Below, piece by piece: positions 1 through 11,300 of a DNA stretch of 64,000 nucleotides (the stretch's first letter is position 1; the number at the start of each line of letters is the position of its first letter). Source of the stretch: Struthio camelus (taxonomy: Eukaryota > Chordata > Aves > Struthioniformes > Struthionidae); contig NC_090946.1 in the NCBI RefSeq assembly GCF_040807025.1, forward strand, positions 3,142,001 through 3,206,000, given 5' to 3'. The notes below the pieces were generated by a model. It was not told where the DNA came from. It did no database searches and saw only the letters and a list, made by a program, of their open reading frames with translations. A program made the translations under genes and the position numbers.

Positions 1-437
1 GAGGGGCTGCCGCGCCCCGCGGTGCCGGCAGGCGCTGGCCCCTGCTGGCCTCCGCCTGGGTGCAGGACCTCCCAGTACCCCCCCCCCCCAAACTAACTAC
101 TGGGCCTTATCAGGGCGCACAGCCCAGGGCACTTCCGCCGGGCAGCCCCCGGGCTGGGGGGGCCGGGACAGGCTGCCCCGGGATCCACCCGCAGGCACCT
201 GCCCCCCCCCTCCCCGGAGGACACACTGCCCCCCCCCACCCCGCCGGGGGGGACCCCATTTTGCTGGGGGGGAGGGTGAGTTTGGCAGGGCACTGGTCCA
301 GCTGTGCTCACCCCAGTGCCAGGCAGGACGTCCCCGGGGTGGGGGCGGTGGGAGAGGTGCTGGGGGCTCGCCAGGGGCAGGGGCAATGCCCTTCCCGCGG
401 GGTAACGTTTCCGCCCCCCCCCAAATGCACTTTTTAG
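1..437. other. Left edge: GC-rich DNA, probably SSH3 intron
   Basis: No coding exon could be supported here. It ends at a pyrimidine-rich acceptor directly before the first recognisable SSH3 exon at 438, so most of it is probably SSH3 intron. The missing N-terminal exon(s) of SSH3 could lie to the left of the window or be hidden here. Long C-runs are present at about 80-90 and 410-422. Confidence 0.5.
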
Positions 438-3400
438 GAGGAAGATGTGCCCAGGCGTGGCCGGCTGCAGCGGCGGTGAGAACGGGCCCCGAAACTTTGG
501 GGGGGGGTGGCCAGGGTGCTGCTGGGGTGGGGAACAGCCCCGGGGACCCCTGGAAGAGCTTCCTGGAGTCTCCTGGGCTGCTCCGCCCCCTCCACCCCCA
601 CACCGAGCGCTTTGGGGGGCTCCCTGCCCCCGAGCCCCCCGCCACCGCGCCAGCGGCCGCCCCGGGCCCACGGCGCCGTGCCCTGCCGCCCCGCAGGCAG
701 AGCTTCGCCGTGGTCAAGGGGGCTGCGCTGCTGCTGCCTGCGGAGGAGCCGCCCGAGGCCGAGGCAGCCCCAGCAGCGCCCCCCTGCCCGGCAGCGCCCC
801 CCTGCCCGGCGCCCGGACGGCAGGAGCAGCACCTGGAGCTCATGATGCAGCTGCTGCGCCCGCAGGACGCCGTCCGGCTGGTAGGGCCTGGGGGCGAGGG
901 GCGGGGCCTGGGCACCAGCATGGCCAAGGGGAGAGGGGGAGCTGGAAGGGGGTGGGGCCTGTACACCAGCCTGGCCAATGGGAGAGGGGGAGCTGGAAGG
1001 GGGTGGGGCCTGGACACCAGCCTGGCCAATGGGAGATGGGGTACTGGGAGGGGGCAGGGCCTGGGCACCAGCCTGGCCAATGGGAGATGGGGTGCTGGGA
1101 GGGGGTGTGGCCTGGGCACCAGCCTGGCCAATGGGAGATGGGGTGCTGGGAGGGGGCGTGGCCTGGGCACCAGCCTGGCCAATGGGAGATGGGGTGCTGG
1201 GAGGGGGTGTGGCCTGGGCACCAGCACAGCCAATGGGAGATGGGGTGCTGAGAGGGGGTGTGGCCTGGGCACCAGCACAGCCAATGGGAGAGGGGGTGCT
1301 GGAGGGGGTGGGGCCTGTAGTGGGGCCCTGCCCCTGCCCAATGGGGTGGTATGGGTGGGGCTTGCTGCAGGCCCCACCCCTGCCTGGTGGGGCTGTGTGG
1401 GCGGAGCATGCTGCAGGCCCACCCTGACACGCTCCGCCCCCAGGCAGTGCGGCTGGAGTCGGCACGGCCCCGGCGGATCCGGTACCTGCTGGTGGTGCGG
1501 CCCGAGGAGGCAGGTGCCGAGGGGCAGACGGCGCTGCTGGGTGTGGACTTCCCGCATGAGGGGTGAGCGGGGCCGGGGCACGCCGGGGTGCCGGGACGGG
1601 GGTGCCGGGGCCCCGCTAAACCTCTGCTGCTGCTCCCAGTGCCGCCAGCTGCACCCTGGGCATGGTGCTGCCCCTCTGGAGCGACACCCAGGTCTTCCTC
1701 GACGGCGACGGGTAAGGGCCGCCGTGGGGCTGGGGCTGGGGGTGGGGTGGGGCGCCCACTCCTGACCCCCGTCTCTCCCTGCGGGGCCCAGGGGCTTCAG
1801 CGTGACATCCGGGGGGCAGACCCGCATCTTCAAGCCCATCTCGGTCCAGACCATGTGGTGAGCGAGTCCAGCCCTGCAGCTGGTGGGCACCGCGTGGGCA
1901 CGGGGCATGGCCGTGGGTCTGGGTGCGCGGGCACCTGGCCGTTCGGGCACAGCTGTGGGCGTGGGGCAGGTGGGCGCTTGGGCCGTGGGAACAGCAGCAG
2001 CATTCGGGCTGTGTCGCGGCCACGGGATACATAAGCTGGGGTGAAGGGAGGTGGCACCTGGAGGGGCATGCTAGAAGGGACGTGTTGGCACTGCCCTGGG
2101 GAGATGCCACGGTCATGCCTGGCAGTGGGTGGCATGCATGCAGCTGTTAGGTGACCACAGTGATGGGTGCCCGCGGTGGTGGGTGCTCATGATGCCACGT
2201 GGCTGTGGTAGCAGGTGCCTGCAATGGTAGGCATCTGCTGTGGCGGATGTCCAAGGTAGTGGGTGCCCATGGTCCCAGGTGCCCATAGTGATGGGATCCC
2301 ATGGTCGTGGGTGCCTGTGGTCATGGGTGCCTATGGTCCCAGGTGCTCACGGTGCTGGGTGCCCAGAGTGCCCGGTGGCTGAAGTGGTGGGTGCCCATGG
2401 TGGTTGGTGCCTGTGGTGGTGGGTGCCCATGATGGTGGGTACCCAAGGTCCTAGGTGCCTGTGGTGGTGGGTGCCCATGGTGGTGGGTGCCCATGGTGGT
2501 TGGTGCTTGTGGTGGTGGGTACCCATGGTCCTAGGTGCCTATGATGGTGGGTACCCTGGTGGTTGGTGCCTGTGGTGGTGGGTACCCATGGTCCTAGGTG
2601 CCTGTGATGGTGGGTGTCCATGATGGTGGGTACCCTGGTGGTTGGTGTCTGTGGTGGTGGGTACCCATGGTCCTAGGTGCCTGTGGTGGTGGGTGCCCAT
2701 GATGGTGGGTACCCTGGTGGTTGGTGCCTGTGGTCGTGGGTACCCATGGTCCTAGGTGCCTGTGGTGGTGGGTGCCCATGATGGTGGGTGTCCATGGTGG
2801 TTGGTGCTTGTGGTCGTGGGTACCCAAGGTCCTAGGTGCCTGTGGTGGTGGGTATGCATGGTCCCAGGTGCCCGCGGTGCTGGGTGCCCAGGGTGCCAGG
2901 TGCCTGTCGCGCAGGGCAGTGCTGCAGGAGCTGCACCGGGCCTGCAGCGAGGCGGCCCGCGGGGGGCACATCCCCGGGGGCCCGACGCTGGCCTGGGCCC
3001 GGGACTACGCGGCGGCCGTGGCCTCGGAGCAGAGCTGCATCAACGAGTGGCTGGCAATGGCTGACCTGGAGTCCGTGCGGCCCGGCTCACCCCCGCTGCC
3101 TGCCCCTGGGTATGCCCCGCCCCCAAGCCCTCCCCCCACACCCACTGGCCAATCGGCAGGGGGCTGGCACTGGGAGCTCATTGGCTGGGGACTGGCTTGG
3201 TGTTGTGTGGGGCAGAGGGGGAGGGGCTTGCAGTGAAGGGGCAGGGCTTGTGGCAAAGGGGAGGGGCTTCTGTTTATGGTGAGGGTGGGGCCTGGGAGCT
3301 GGGGGTGTGGCTTATGAAAGGGTGGAGGCTGCTCATAGAGGAGAGGTAGGTGGGGCTGAAAGGGGTTGGGCAGAGCCTCCAGTCAGGGCAGGGCCATGAG

Positions 3401-6400
3401 TTGAAGGGGTGGAGCCAGGGGTGGTCCTTGGCAGGGGGCGGGGCTCGGGGCAGGCAAGTGCCTGCTGACGGGCGGTGGGCGCCAGGCCGGCGGCACCGGA
3501 GCTGACGGAGCAGGCGGTGCGGGCCCTGCTCCGGGACGTCATGGCCACCATGGACCTGGAGAGCGTCACCTCCAAGGAGGTGGGTGCGGGCTGGGCAGCG
3601 CCCCCCCAGGGTGCCCCATGCCCTGTCCCCAGGCAGGTGGCCTTGGTGGCCCTGGTGCCAGGGCAGGGCACACGGGTGCCCCCTGGGCCTCACGCGGAGG
3701 GTGACTGCCCAGGTGCGGACAGAGCTGGAGCGCCGCACGGGGCACAGCCTGGCCCAGCACAAGGACTTCATTGACAACGAGATGCTGCTGGTGTTGGCGC
3801 AGATGGACCGGCCCTCCCGCATCTTCCCGCACCTCTACTTGGTGGGCCCTGGGGCATGGCGGGGGGTGGCACAGGGTGGGGCTGCGGTGCGGGCACCCGG
3901 GGCCAGGCAGTGGGCAGTGCCTGTCCCCGTCCCGTCACCCGCTCTCGCCTGTGCAGGGCTCCGAGTGGAACGCAGCCAACCTGGAGGAGCTACAGCAGAA
4001 CCGGTGAGTGGGGCCACGGGAGCCCCACCATGGGGCACGGGGCGTCGTGGGGTGTCCATTGGGGCGGGCCTGGGGATGTCATTGGGCACCCACCTGGGGG
4101 GGCCTGGGGATGTCTTGGGGCCCCCAACTGGGTGAGCACAGGGGCATCATGAGGCACCCAGCTGGGTGGCATGGGGACATCATGGAGCACCCGGTTCAGT
4201 GGGTGTGGGGTTGTCATGGGGCACCCAGCGGGGTGGTCATGAGGGCATCACGGAGCATGGGCACGTTGTGTTTACGGGGCAGCTAGTGAGGTGGGCACTG
4301 GGCATCGCAGGGCACCCAGGGATGCACCAGCCAGAGGGTGGGTGTGAGGCCTTGCAGGGCACCCTTGGGAGGCCTCCTGGGGCTCCCACAGTGAGGGCAT
4401 GGGGCATCAAGGGGTGCAGCATGGCACACCCAGCAGGGCACTCGCACAGCCCCACTCCTCTGTGCCCACTGCGCCCCTCGTGCCAGGGTGCCTATGTCCC
4501 CTGCATCTGCAGGGTCACCCACATCCTCAACGTGGCACGGGAGATCGACAACTTCTTCCCGGCGCTGTTCACGTACATGAACGTGCGGGTGTACGACGAG
4601 GACACGGCCCAGCTCCTGCCCCACTGGAATGACACCTTCCTCTTCCTCTCTCACGTGCGGTGAGCGTGGCCAGGCATAGCGGGGGACGCAGATGGGCATG
4701 GTGGGGCAGGGGGCAGCAGGTGACACAAGGGGGCTGAGGGGCACCAAGGGGCACGGCCTGGGGCTGGGGGGCAGAACTGGGGTGGGAAGGGGGCACTGGT
4801 GGGTGTATGGTGCCCAGGGAGGCAGGAGGGCACTAGTGGGCACTGGGAGCCCTGGGGACCTGGGTCCAAGGGCACTGGGAGCCCTAGGGGATGAGGATAC
4901 TGGGGACACTGGGACTCCTGGGAGATGGAGTCCTTTGGGGACACTAGGAGCATGGGAGACCTGGGTCCAAGGGCACTGAGAGCCCTGGGGGATGGAAGCC
5001 CTGAGGACACTGGGAGCACTGGAGACCTGGGTGGGTCCAAGGGCACTGGGAGCCCTGGGGGATGGGATCCCTGAGGACACTGGGAGCACTGGATTCTTGG
5101 GTCCAAGGGCACTGGGAGCACTGAGGGACTGGATCCTGAGGATACTGGGAACCCTGGGAGAGGAGTTCCCTTGGGGACACTAGGAGCATGGGGGACCTGG
5201 GTCTAAGGGCACTGGGAGCTCTGGGGACTGGGGTCTAAGGGCACTGGGAGCACTGGATTCTTGGGTCCAAGGGCACTGGGAGCACTGAGGGACTGGATCC
5301 TGAGGATGCTGGGAGCCCTGGGAGATGAGGATATTGGGGACACTGGGACTCCTGGGAGATGGAGTCCTTTGGGGACACTAGGAGCATGGGAGACCTGGGT
5401 CCAAGGGCACTGAGAGCCCTGGGGGACTGGATCACAAGGATACTGGGAGCCCTGGGAGAGGAGGTCCCTTGGGGACACTAGGAGCATGGGGGACCTGGGT
5501 CCAAGGGCACTGGGAGCTCTGGATTCTTGGGTCCAAGGGCACTGGGAGCATGGAGGGACTGAATCCTGAGGATGCTGGGAGCCCTGGGAGATGGGTTCCC
5601 TGGGGACTCTAGGAGCATGGGGGACCTGGGTCCAAGGGCACTGGGAGCCCTGGGGGCCGAGGTCCCTGGGGACACTGGGAGCCCCGGGGTGCCCAGGAGC
5701 CGCAGGGCCCCGGGAGCCCAGGAGCGCTGACGGCCGCGGCAGGGCCCAGCAGGGCCGGGTGCTGGTGCACTGCCGGATGGGGCTGAGCCGCTCGGCGGCC
5801 ACGGTGCTGGCCTACGCCATGAAGGAGTTCGGGTGGCCCCTGGAGCGGGCGCTGCGGCACGTCCGGCACTGCCGCCCCGGAGTTGTGCCCAACCCCGGCT
5901 TCATGCGCCAGCTTGACTTCTACCAGGGCATCCTGCAGGCCAGGTGGGGCCCGGGTCACTGGGGGTGGGTGGAGCCTGGTGGGGCCATGCCCCTTCGGGT
6001 GAGGGGTGGGCCCAGTGAAAGCCACACCCCCAACCTACTGGAAAGACTATTGGGTGGTGCCTGGGCTGGCCACGCCCCTTGTCAAGGGGGGCGTGGTGAT
6101 GGGGAGGGCCCAGGCAGCTGCTAGGGCTCGGCTGGGGGAGGGCGGAGACAGGCAGAAGCCCCGCCCTCACTCTGGCAGGCCATTGGCTCAGCACAGGACA
6201 GAGGAGGGAGGGGGTGGGGTGCCCTGTGAGGGGGCGGGGCCGAGGCTGGGAGCCCCGCCCCCTGCGGCGGGGGCGGGGCCGAGGCTGAGGACCCGCGGGG
6301 CGTGTGGCGCAGCCGGCACAGCAGCCTGTGGGAGCCGAAGGCGGCGGAGCGGGCGGCGGAGCCGGAGGAGGGCCGCGAGGCCGCGCCGGGGGACGAGGGC

Positions 6401-7419
6401 GACGGCTCCCCGTCCCCGCCGCCCCCAGGGCCGGAGGAGGGCGGCGGGCGGCTGGCGGGGCTGGGGGCGGCAGAGGCCCCCCGGCGCCCCCGCATCTCCC
6501 TCTGCGCCGTCATGCGGAGCATCAGCCAGATGGAGCCCCCCGAGCTGGACGGGGAGGTGAGCGCTGGGGGGGGGGGGGGGGGGGGGGGGGCGGGGGGGGG
6601 GGGACGTGGTGGGGGGGCAGGACGAGGACTGCAGGGAGGGGGGGACGGGGTGGGCCCGAGGGTGCCGCGGCCCTGTCTGGAGGCCTGTCCGCCCCCCCGC
6701 AGGTGTTCGAGGCCGCGCCGCGGGGCAGCCCCCCGTCGTGCCCCACGGAGGAGGCGGGGGGTCCCGGGGGCCGAGGCCGAGGCGAGCAGCAGCCGGCGGT
6801 GGCGGGGCACCAGCGCCCCTCCGAGGGCGCTGCCCCAGCGCGCCCCCCGGCAGCCCGGCCCTCCTCCCGGCCTCGGCGCGTGGTGCGCCAGGCCAGCCTG
6901 GATGGGGGCCCCGCCCCCGGGGACGGCTCCGGCCCCGCCCCTGATGCCACACCCTGTGGGGGTGCTGCCCCGGGCCCCGCCCCTTCCCCTGGCCCCGCCC
7001 CCATCCCGGGCCCCGCCCCTTCCTCTGGCCCTGCCCCCAGCCATGACCCCACCCCTTCCCCTGCCCCGCTCCCCTCCTCTGACCCCGCCCCTTCTGGCTC
7101 CACCCCCAGCTGCACCTCCAGTCCTGACCCCACCCTGCTCTCTACCTCTGGCCCCGCCCCTTCATCTGGCCCCGCCCCCTGCCCTGACCCTGCCCTGCTC
7201 CCCACCTCTGGTCCCACCGCCTGCCCCACCCCCTGCCCTGACCCTGCCCTGCTCCCCACCTCTGGTCCCACCGCCTGCCCCACCTCCAGCCCTGACCCTG
7301 CCCTGCTCCCCACCTCTGGCTCCGCCCCCTGCCCCGCCTCCACCCCTGCCCCGCCCCTGCCCCCCACCAGCCCCCTTCCCCCTAACCCCGGGGGCACTGC
7401 CCACATAGGGGAGCCATAG
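438..7419 (+). CDS. SSH3: Slingshot protein phosphatase 3 (5' end outside window)
   Basis: Cofilin/ADF phosphatase that reactivates cofilin to drive actin turnover in the cytoplasm. Exons: 438-475, 697-880, 1444-1562, 1640-1711, 1792-1857, 2915-3109, 3486-3579, 3713-3841, 3957-4003, 4513-4659, 5743-5943, 6313-6556, 6703-7419 (stop TAG). All phases agree, giving 750 residues without the N-terminus. Visible family signatures are GRLQRRQSFAVVKGAALLL near the start, the SSH-N segment (RYLLVV..LLGVDFP, FSVTSGGQTRIFKPIS), the DEK_C-like helix (MDLESVTSKE), and the dual-specificity phosphatase domain GSEWNAANLEELQ...THILNVAREIDNFFP with the active site HCRMGLSRS (CX5R), followed by GFMRQLDFYQGIL. 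SSH3 is favoured over SSH1/2 by RLQRRQSF, by RVVRQAS near the C-terminus, and by POLD4 and CLCF1 lying downstream. After RVVRQAS the frame continues about 170 residues in Pro/Ala/Ser-rich repeats, where human SSH3 ends soon after this motif. Confidence 0.95.
890..1320. repeat. 51-bp minisatellite in SSH3 intron 2 of the visible model
   Basis: About eight copies of a unit of about 51 bp fill the intron from just after the donor at 881. Each copy carries the words GGGCCTGGGCACCAGC and GCCAATGGGAGA. Neighbouring copies differ by a few substitutions. Copies at the two ends are more diverged than the middle ones, as expected for unequal exchange. Confidence 0.9.
2150..2912. repeat. Short-unit (about 18 bp) minisatellite in SSH3 intron 5 of the visible model
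   Basis: The intron 1858-2914 is largely an array built on variants of GGTGGTGGGTGCCCATGG. It also has larger repeated blocks of about 70-100 bp, marked by GTACCCTGGTGGTTGGTGCC. It runs to within a few bases of the acceptor of exon 2915-3109. Confidence 0.85.
4030..4320. repeat. Degenerate repeat in SSH3 intron 9 of the visible model
   Basis: Five to six diverged copies of a roughly 45-50 bp unit carry GGGCACCCAGCTGGGTG and GGGGATGTCATGGGGC. They lie between exons 3957-4003 and 4513-4659. The rest of the intron holds nothing recognisable. Confidence 0.65.
4790..5700. repeat. Minisatellite in SSH3 intron 10 of the visible model
   Basis: Tandem copies carry GGGCACTGGGAGCCCTGGGG, GGACACTAGGAGCATGG and GACCTGGGTCCAAGG. 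The basic unit is about 30-35 bp, organised in larger blocks. It separates the two halves of the phosphatase domain and ends about 40 bp before the acceptor of the active-site exon at 5743. Confidence 0.88.
6566..6603 (+). repeat. Poly-G tract behind the SSH3 exon 12 donor
   Basis: A run of about 25 G, one C, then about 13 G begins nine bases after the donor GT at 6557. Such a tract can form a quadruplex in the pre-mRNA beside the 5' splice site. Its exact length is uncertain because long homopolymers are error-prone in sequencing. Confidence 0.9.
6925..7375 (+). repeat. Coding repeat: Pro/Ala/Ser tail of SSH3
   Basis: The last exon contains short units reading PAPSPGPAPIPGPAP, then about three copies of an in-frame 54-bp (18-residue) unit reading like PDPALLPTSGPTACPT. 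Because the unit is a multiple of three the frame stays open to TAG at 7417-7419. The tail is likely disordered. The repeat follows the conserved RVVRQAS motif. Confidence 0.85.
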
Positions 7420-7599
7420 GGGAGGGGGGCGGAGCCTGTGCATACTGGAGGCGGAGCCAGAGGAGCTGTCCCTGCCCCCCCTCCCCTCCACACACACACA
7501 CTGCCTGCACTTTGGGGGCAGGGGTGGCGCCACCTCGCCCGCCCCCCACACCGCCCTGCTGTGCCATGGGCACCCAGCACCAGCACCCACCAGCCTGAG

Positions 7600-7605
7600 A
7601 ATAAA
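7600..7605 (+). terminator. Poly(A) signal AATAAA of SSH3
   Basis: Canonical hexamer about 180 bp after the SSH3 stop codon, followed by a G/T-rich stretch. No other AATAAA lies between the stop and the next gene. Confidence 0.85.
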
Positions 7606-7975
7606 GAGTGGAAACGGCCACCCCTGGTCCTGGGATGACCGCGGCGGGGTGCTGTGGCCGGGGCAGCTGGCTTTGGGGGTGCGGGGGGGGGGGGACACAA
7701 GGTGGGGCTCTTCCGCAGTGCCCCAAGCCCATGGCCACGTGGGGAGCTACGCGTGTCCTCAGTAGTGACCAGAGTGAACGCGCGGGGTGCAGGGGGGAGC
7801 CTTCTCCCGTGTGTGGCCAGCCGGCCTGCCGCCCCCTCCCCGCAAGCGCGCGCGGATTTCGGCAGCGGGGGGTGGCAGCCCCCCTCAGGCCGGGGAGCGG
7901 CTGCGCACTACACTACCCAGCCGCTTGCGCGCCGCCGACCCCGACAGCCGTCCGGCGTTGCTGCCCGCGCGGCCG

Positions 7976-7990
7976 CATGGGAAATGTAGT
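7976..7990 (-). promoter_or_regulatory. ZNF143/THAP11-type motif
   Basis: On the minus strand this reads ACTACATTTCCCATG, a full match to the ACTACAnnTCCC core bound by ZNF143 and THAP11 at many vertebrate CpG promoters. A second, imperfect copy (ACTACACTACCCAG) is at 7907-7920 on the plus strand. Confidence 0.7.
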
Positions 7991-8082
7991 CCGGCGCCTG
8001 GGCGGCGCGCCGGCCACTCAGGCGCCATCTTGTGCGCGGGGGAGGCGCTGGGCGCGCTGCGGGTGCTCCGCAGAAGGCGAGG

Positions 8083-8102
8083 ACTACAGCTCCCGGCGTG
8101 CC
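8083..8102 (+). promoter_or_regulatory. ZNF143/THAP11-type motif
   Basis: ACTACAGCTCCCGGCGTGCC matches the extended ACTACAnnTCCCrgnnTGCc consensus. It lies 286 bp upstream of the start codon at 8369. Confidence 0.75.
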
Positions 8103-8368
8103 TTGCGCGGGGGCGGTGGGGGGGGTGGGCGAGGCTCCGCGCATGCGCGCGGGGCTTCTTCCTGGTTGCTATGGGAGCCTGAGGCAGGCCTGGTACAACC
8201 GCAGCGGGAGCCGCTGCCGCGGCCTGGGCCGGGCCTAGCCGAGCCGAGCCGAGCCGCGCTGAGGGGCCGGGCCCGGCCTGGAAAGGAAGAGGAGAGAAAG
8301 CGGAGGGGAGAGGGACCCCCCCAGGCAGGGCGTCGTCGCGGCCCCCGGGTGCTGCAGGGGAACCGGCC

Positions 8369-11300
8369 ATGTCGCGGCCCCAGATCATCCACAGCGGCCA
8401 CTTCATGGTGTCGGAGCCACACGCTGAGCCCGAGGCCGAGGCCGCGCTGAAGCAGGAGGAGGAGGAGGAGGGTGGTGCAGCTGGCAGGCCGGGCAGGAGG
8501 CAGCGGGGGGCAGGGGCAGGCTCCCAAGGCAGGGTCAGGGCCAAGGGCCAGGCCCGGGCAGCGGCAGGCCCTGGCGAGGCCTACGACTTCAGCACAGTGG
8601 ACGAGGGCACGTGCCAGACCTACCGCTACGGCCCCCACAGCGCCCTCAGCATCGACGCCTCCCTCACCAAGCTCTTCGAGTGCATGACGCTGGCCTACAG
8701 GTGACGGTGCGGGGCAGGCAGCCCCTCCCAGCCTCCGATGCGGGTCAGCCTGGGGCGGGAGGGCACGTGCGGGTGCAAAGCCACAGAGCGAGCCATGCCA
8801 CGCGGCACTGACTGGCCTCACTTGGCCGGGCATGTGTGCGGGCAGAGCCGCAGGGCATGGACTGCTCTGGGTTGGGAAGGTGAATGTGTAGTAGGGACAC
8901 GGACAGAGCCATGGGGCGTGGATCACCCAGGGCTGGGAGGGCATGTGCTGAGGCAGAGCCGCAGGTCATGGATCCTTTTGAAGCTGGGAGAGTAAACGTG
9001 GAGCCCTGCAAGGGTGCACATCACCTCTGACTGAGAGGGCCCATATCTGGGAAAGTCTAGACTGCAGTCTGCACTGAGACCTGAGGCGGTCACTCCCTAT
9101 CAGCTGAGGCTGTGTCTTGGTGGAGGTGCGGAGCTGGGATCAGCTCTGGCTGTGCTCACCATCCCCATGCTGGGCTGTTCCCTCTCTCCAGCCCAGGACC
9201 TCTCTGGCCAGGGGAGGAGGTGGTGGGAGAGCAGTCACAGAGTCTGTCACCCTTGGGTGCCCGCCAGATTGTGGCTGAGCATGTGGAGAGCTGCTGGAGC
9301 ATAGTCGGAGCCCTCGCTGTGCTGTGGCTCTCCAGGAAGGAGATGGCTGAAACAAGGATGTTGCAGCCCTGGGTTTTCCCTGAGCCCCAACCATTGCTCC
9401 CCTCCATGAGTCATGTTTCACAGCTGCCATCGCAGAAGAGGCAGCGTAGGGCACTGGCACCAGAAGAAGCAGGCAAGGCAGCGTCCTGGGATCTGCAGGG
9501 AGGGGGAAGCAGCTGCCACAGCCTCTTCACACCCCCTTCCCCATGAGGAGACATAAGCTGGGGTGAGATGTGGGCCATGGGATTGAGAGAGGGGCCACAG
9601 TACCGCAGTGGGCTCCTGCAGAGGCTCTGGCTTGTCTCCTGTCCGTACGGGAGCTCTTTCAGAGATGAGATGAATCTTGGTTCTTCTTGAAGCTTTTCCT
9701 CCCTTATGCCATGGCTTGGGGTTTTCTTGATCACTTCCCATGCCTTTGGGGCTCTTCATGTGGGTTTTACTATCACCCTGTCCTAACCCTCTGCCATCCT
9801 GAATAGCCTGGAAACGTCCCTCGTTCTCCCCACCCCCGCACAAACCTGGCTCCTGGCCTCCAGCACACCACGTCCCAATAAGTTTGGTCACAGTCACTGC
9901 CAGGCTGGCCAGGAGGGGGTTGTCTGTGCCCAACCCTAGATAGACAGCTAAGAAACCACACAGACCTGCACTCTGCAGCCCAAGGCGGAGGGAGTGTTGC
10001 TGCAGTGATGGCAATGACAGTGTGGCACCAAACTGGACCCAGGGGTTTAAGCAGAGATGGCAAGACTGCTCCTATAGTTTGCAGTGCCGCGGCCTCTGCA
10101 ATGTGGCTGGCCGGAGTGCGGTGCCATGGTCTGGAGAGCCATGCTCAGAGGAGTCTTCTCCAAGTGCCTTCTTCCTCCTGGCATGTGACTCGGGACACCA
10201 GGCAGGGTGCTGCCACTCTGGGGTCCCTCCGAGCTCTGGGTACACTGCTGGGCTGGCAGGGTGCTGATGTCCTGGGGGTCCCAAGACCCCCTTTCAGTGT
10301 CTCTCCCCCCCCCCACCACCAACGGGCCACTAAATGCCTCCATCCTGTTCCCAGCGGGCGAATCATATCACCCAAGTGGAAGACGTTCAAGGGCCTGAAA
10401 CTCCTACAGCGGGACAAGATCCGGCTGAACAACGCTATCTGGAGGGCTTGGCATTTGCAGTGTGAGTGGGGCCACGGGCACTGCTGCGGGCCCTGCCACG
10501 GGCCAGCCTTCCCCGTCCCCTCCCTTTCCTTCCTTCCTGGCCCTCAAGCTTGGTAAGGTCAGAGTCCGGCACTCTGCCGTTTGATTGCAGGCTGGCGCTA
10601 TAATTAGTTCAAGAGACCATAATCCTTATTAATTAAGCAAATCCTTATTGATTAAGCAACAAGCTACTAAGAAACTAATATATCAAGTAATCAATAACCT
10701 AGCTAATTAACAAGCACATAGCATTATTAATTTAAAATTATGTCATTTTGGATACTAGTAAACAAACAGCAAAGCTACTAATTACTGCTCTTAATCTTAT
10801 GAATCCCACATGACTGCTACTGAATTACGACTCTTATTACTCTTCTGCCCCCAACACTTGGTATTAAGGTGCAAATCTATCCCTCTTTGCTCTGTCTTCC
10901 CACCGTGAGTCTTTTGGACACAGGCCCAATGGAGAGTCCTGTGGGCTGTCCAGATGGTCCCCCTGGCATCACGAGGGGCTTGGGGGTGGCAGCGCCCACC
11001 AGACTTGGATCCACAGGTCAGCCTTACCCCTGTCAGCAGCCACCCACACTCGTACTCTCAGAAGATTTCCCCCCTGTGGTGTCCTTTACCTGATTTTTAT
11101 ACCTCATTCTCCATTTTTTCCATTTCTGGGCCCACCTTTTTGCTGCCCTTGCACCTTCCCTTCTCTGCCCAGAGAACTTTACTTTTTCTCCCTTGGTTCC
11201 CATTCTGCTACATCCATACCCCAGTGAGGTGTTTCTGATATTGTTACCTAGGAAATCTCAGGCTTATATGGGTTTACTGATATGGTTACTTAGATATGGG

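Larger units (their letters stand above)
7620..8368 (+). promoter_or_regulatory. CpG-rich promoter and 5' UTR of the Mondo-family gene
   Basis: A CpG-dense stretch lies between the SSH3 poly(A) signal and the start codon at 8369. It contains three ZNF143/THAP11-type motifs (7907-7920 imperfect, 7976-7990 reversed, 8083-8102) and no obvious TATA box, as expected for a CpG-island promoter. The transcription start cannot be fixed from sequence and probably lies in 8000-8300. Confidence 0.7.

Noticed and set aside
445-475. ATG at 445 as the SSH3 start codon
   Set aside because: It is out of frame with the conserved GRLQRRQSF reading, which needs the frame entering through an acceptor at 436-437.
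97-1950. A 617-codon minus-strand open frame opposite SSH3
   Set aside because: Shadow of a GC-rich region. The plus strand has SSH3 exons in consistent phase, and the minus peptide is low-complexity Pro/Ala/Arg.
8600-8775. CACGTG words near Mondo-gene exon 1 as a carbohydrate response element for self-regulation
   Set aside because: The two CACGTG sites (about 8609 and 8764) are not spaced five bases apart as in known elements, and one is inside coding sequence.
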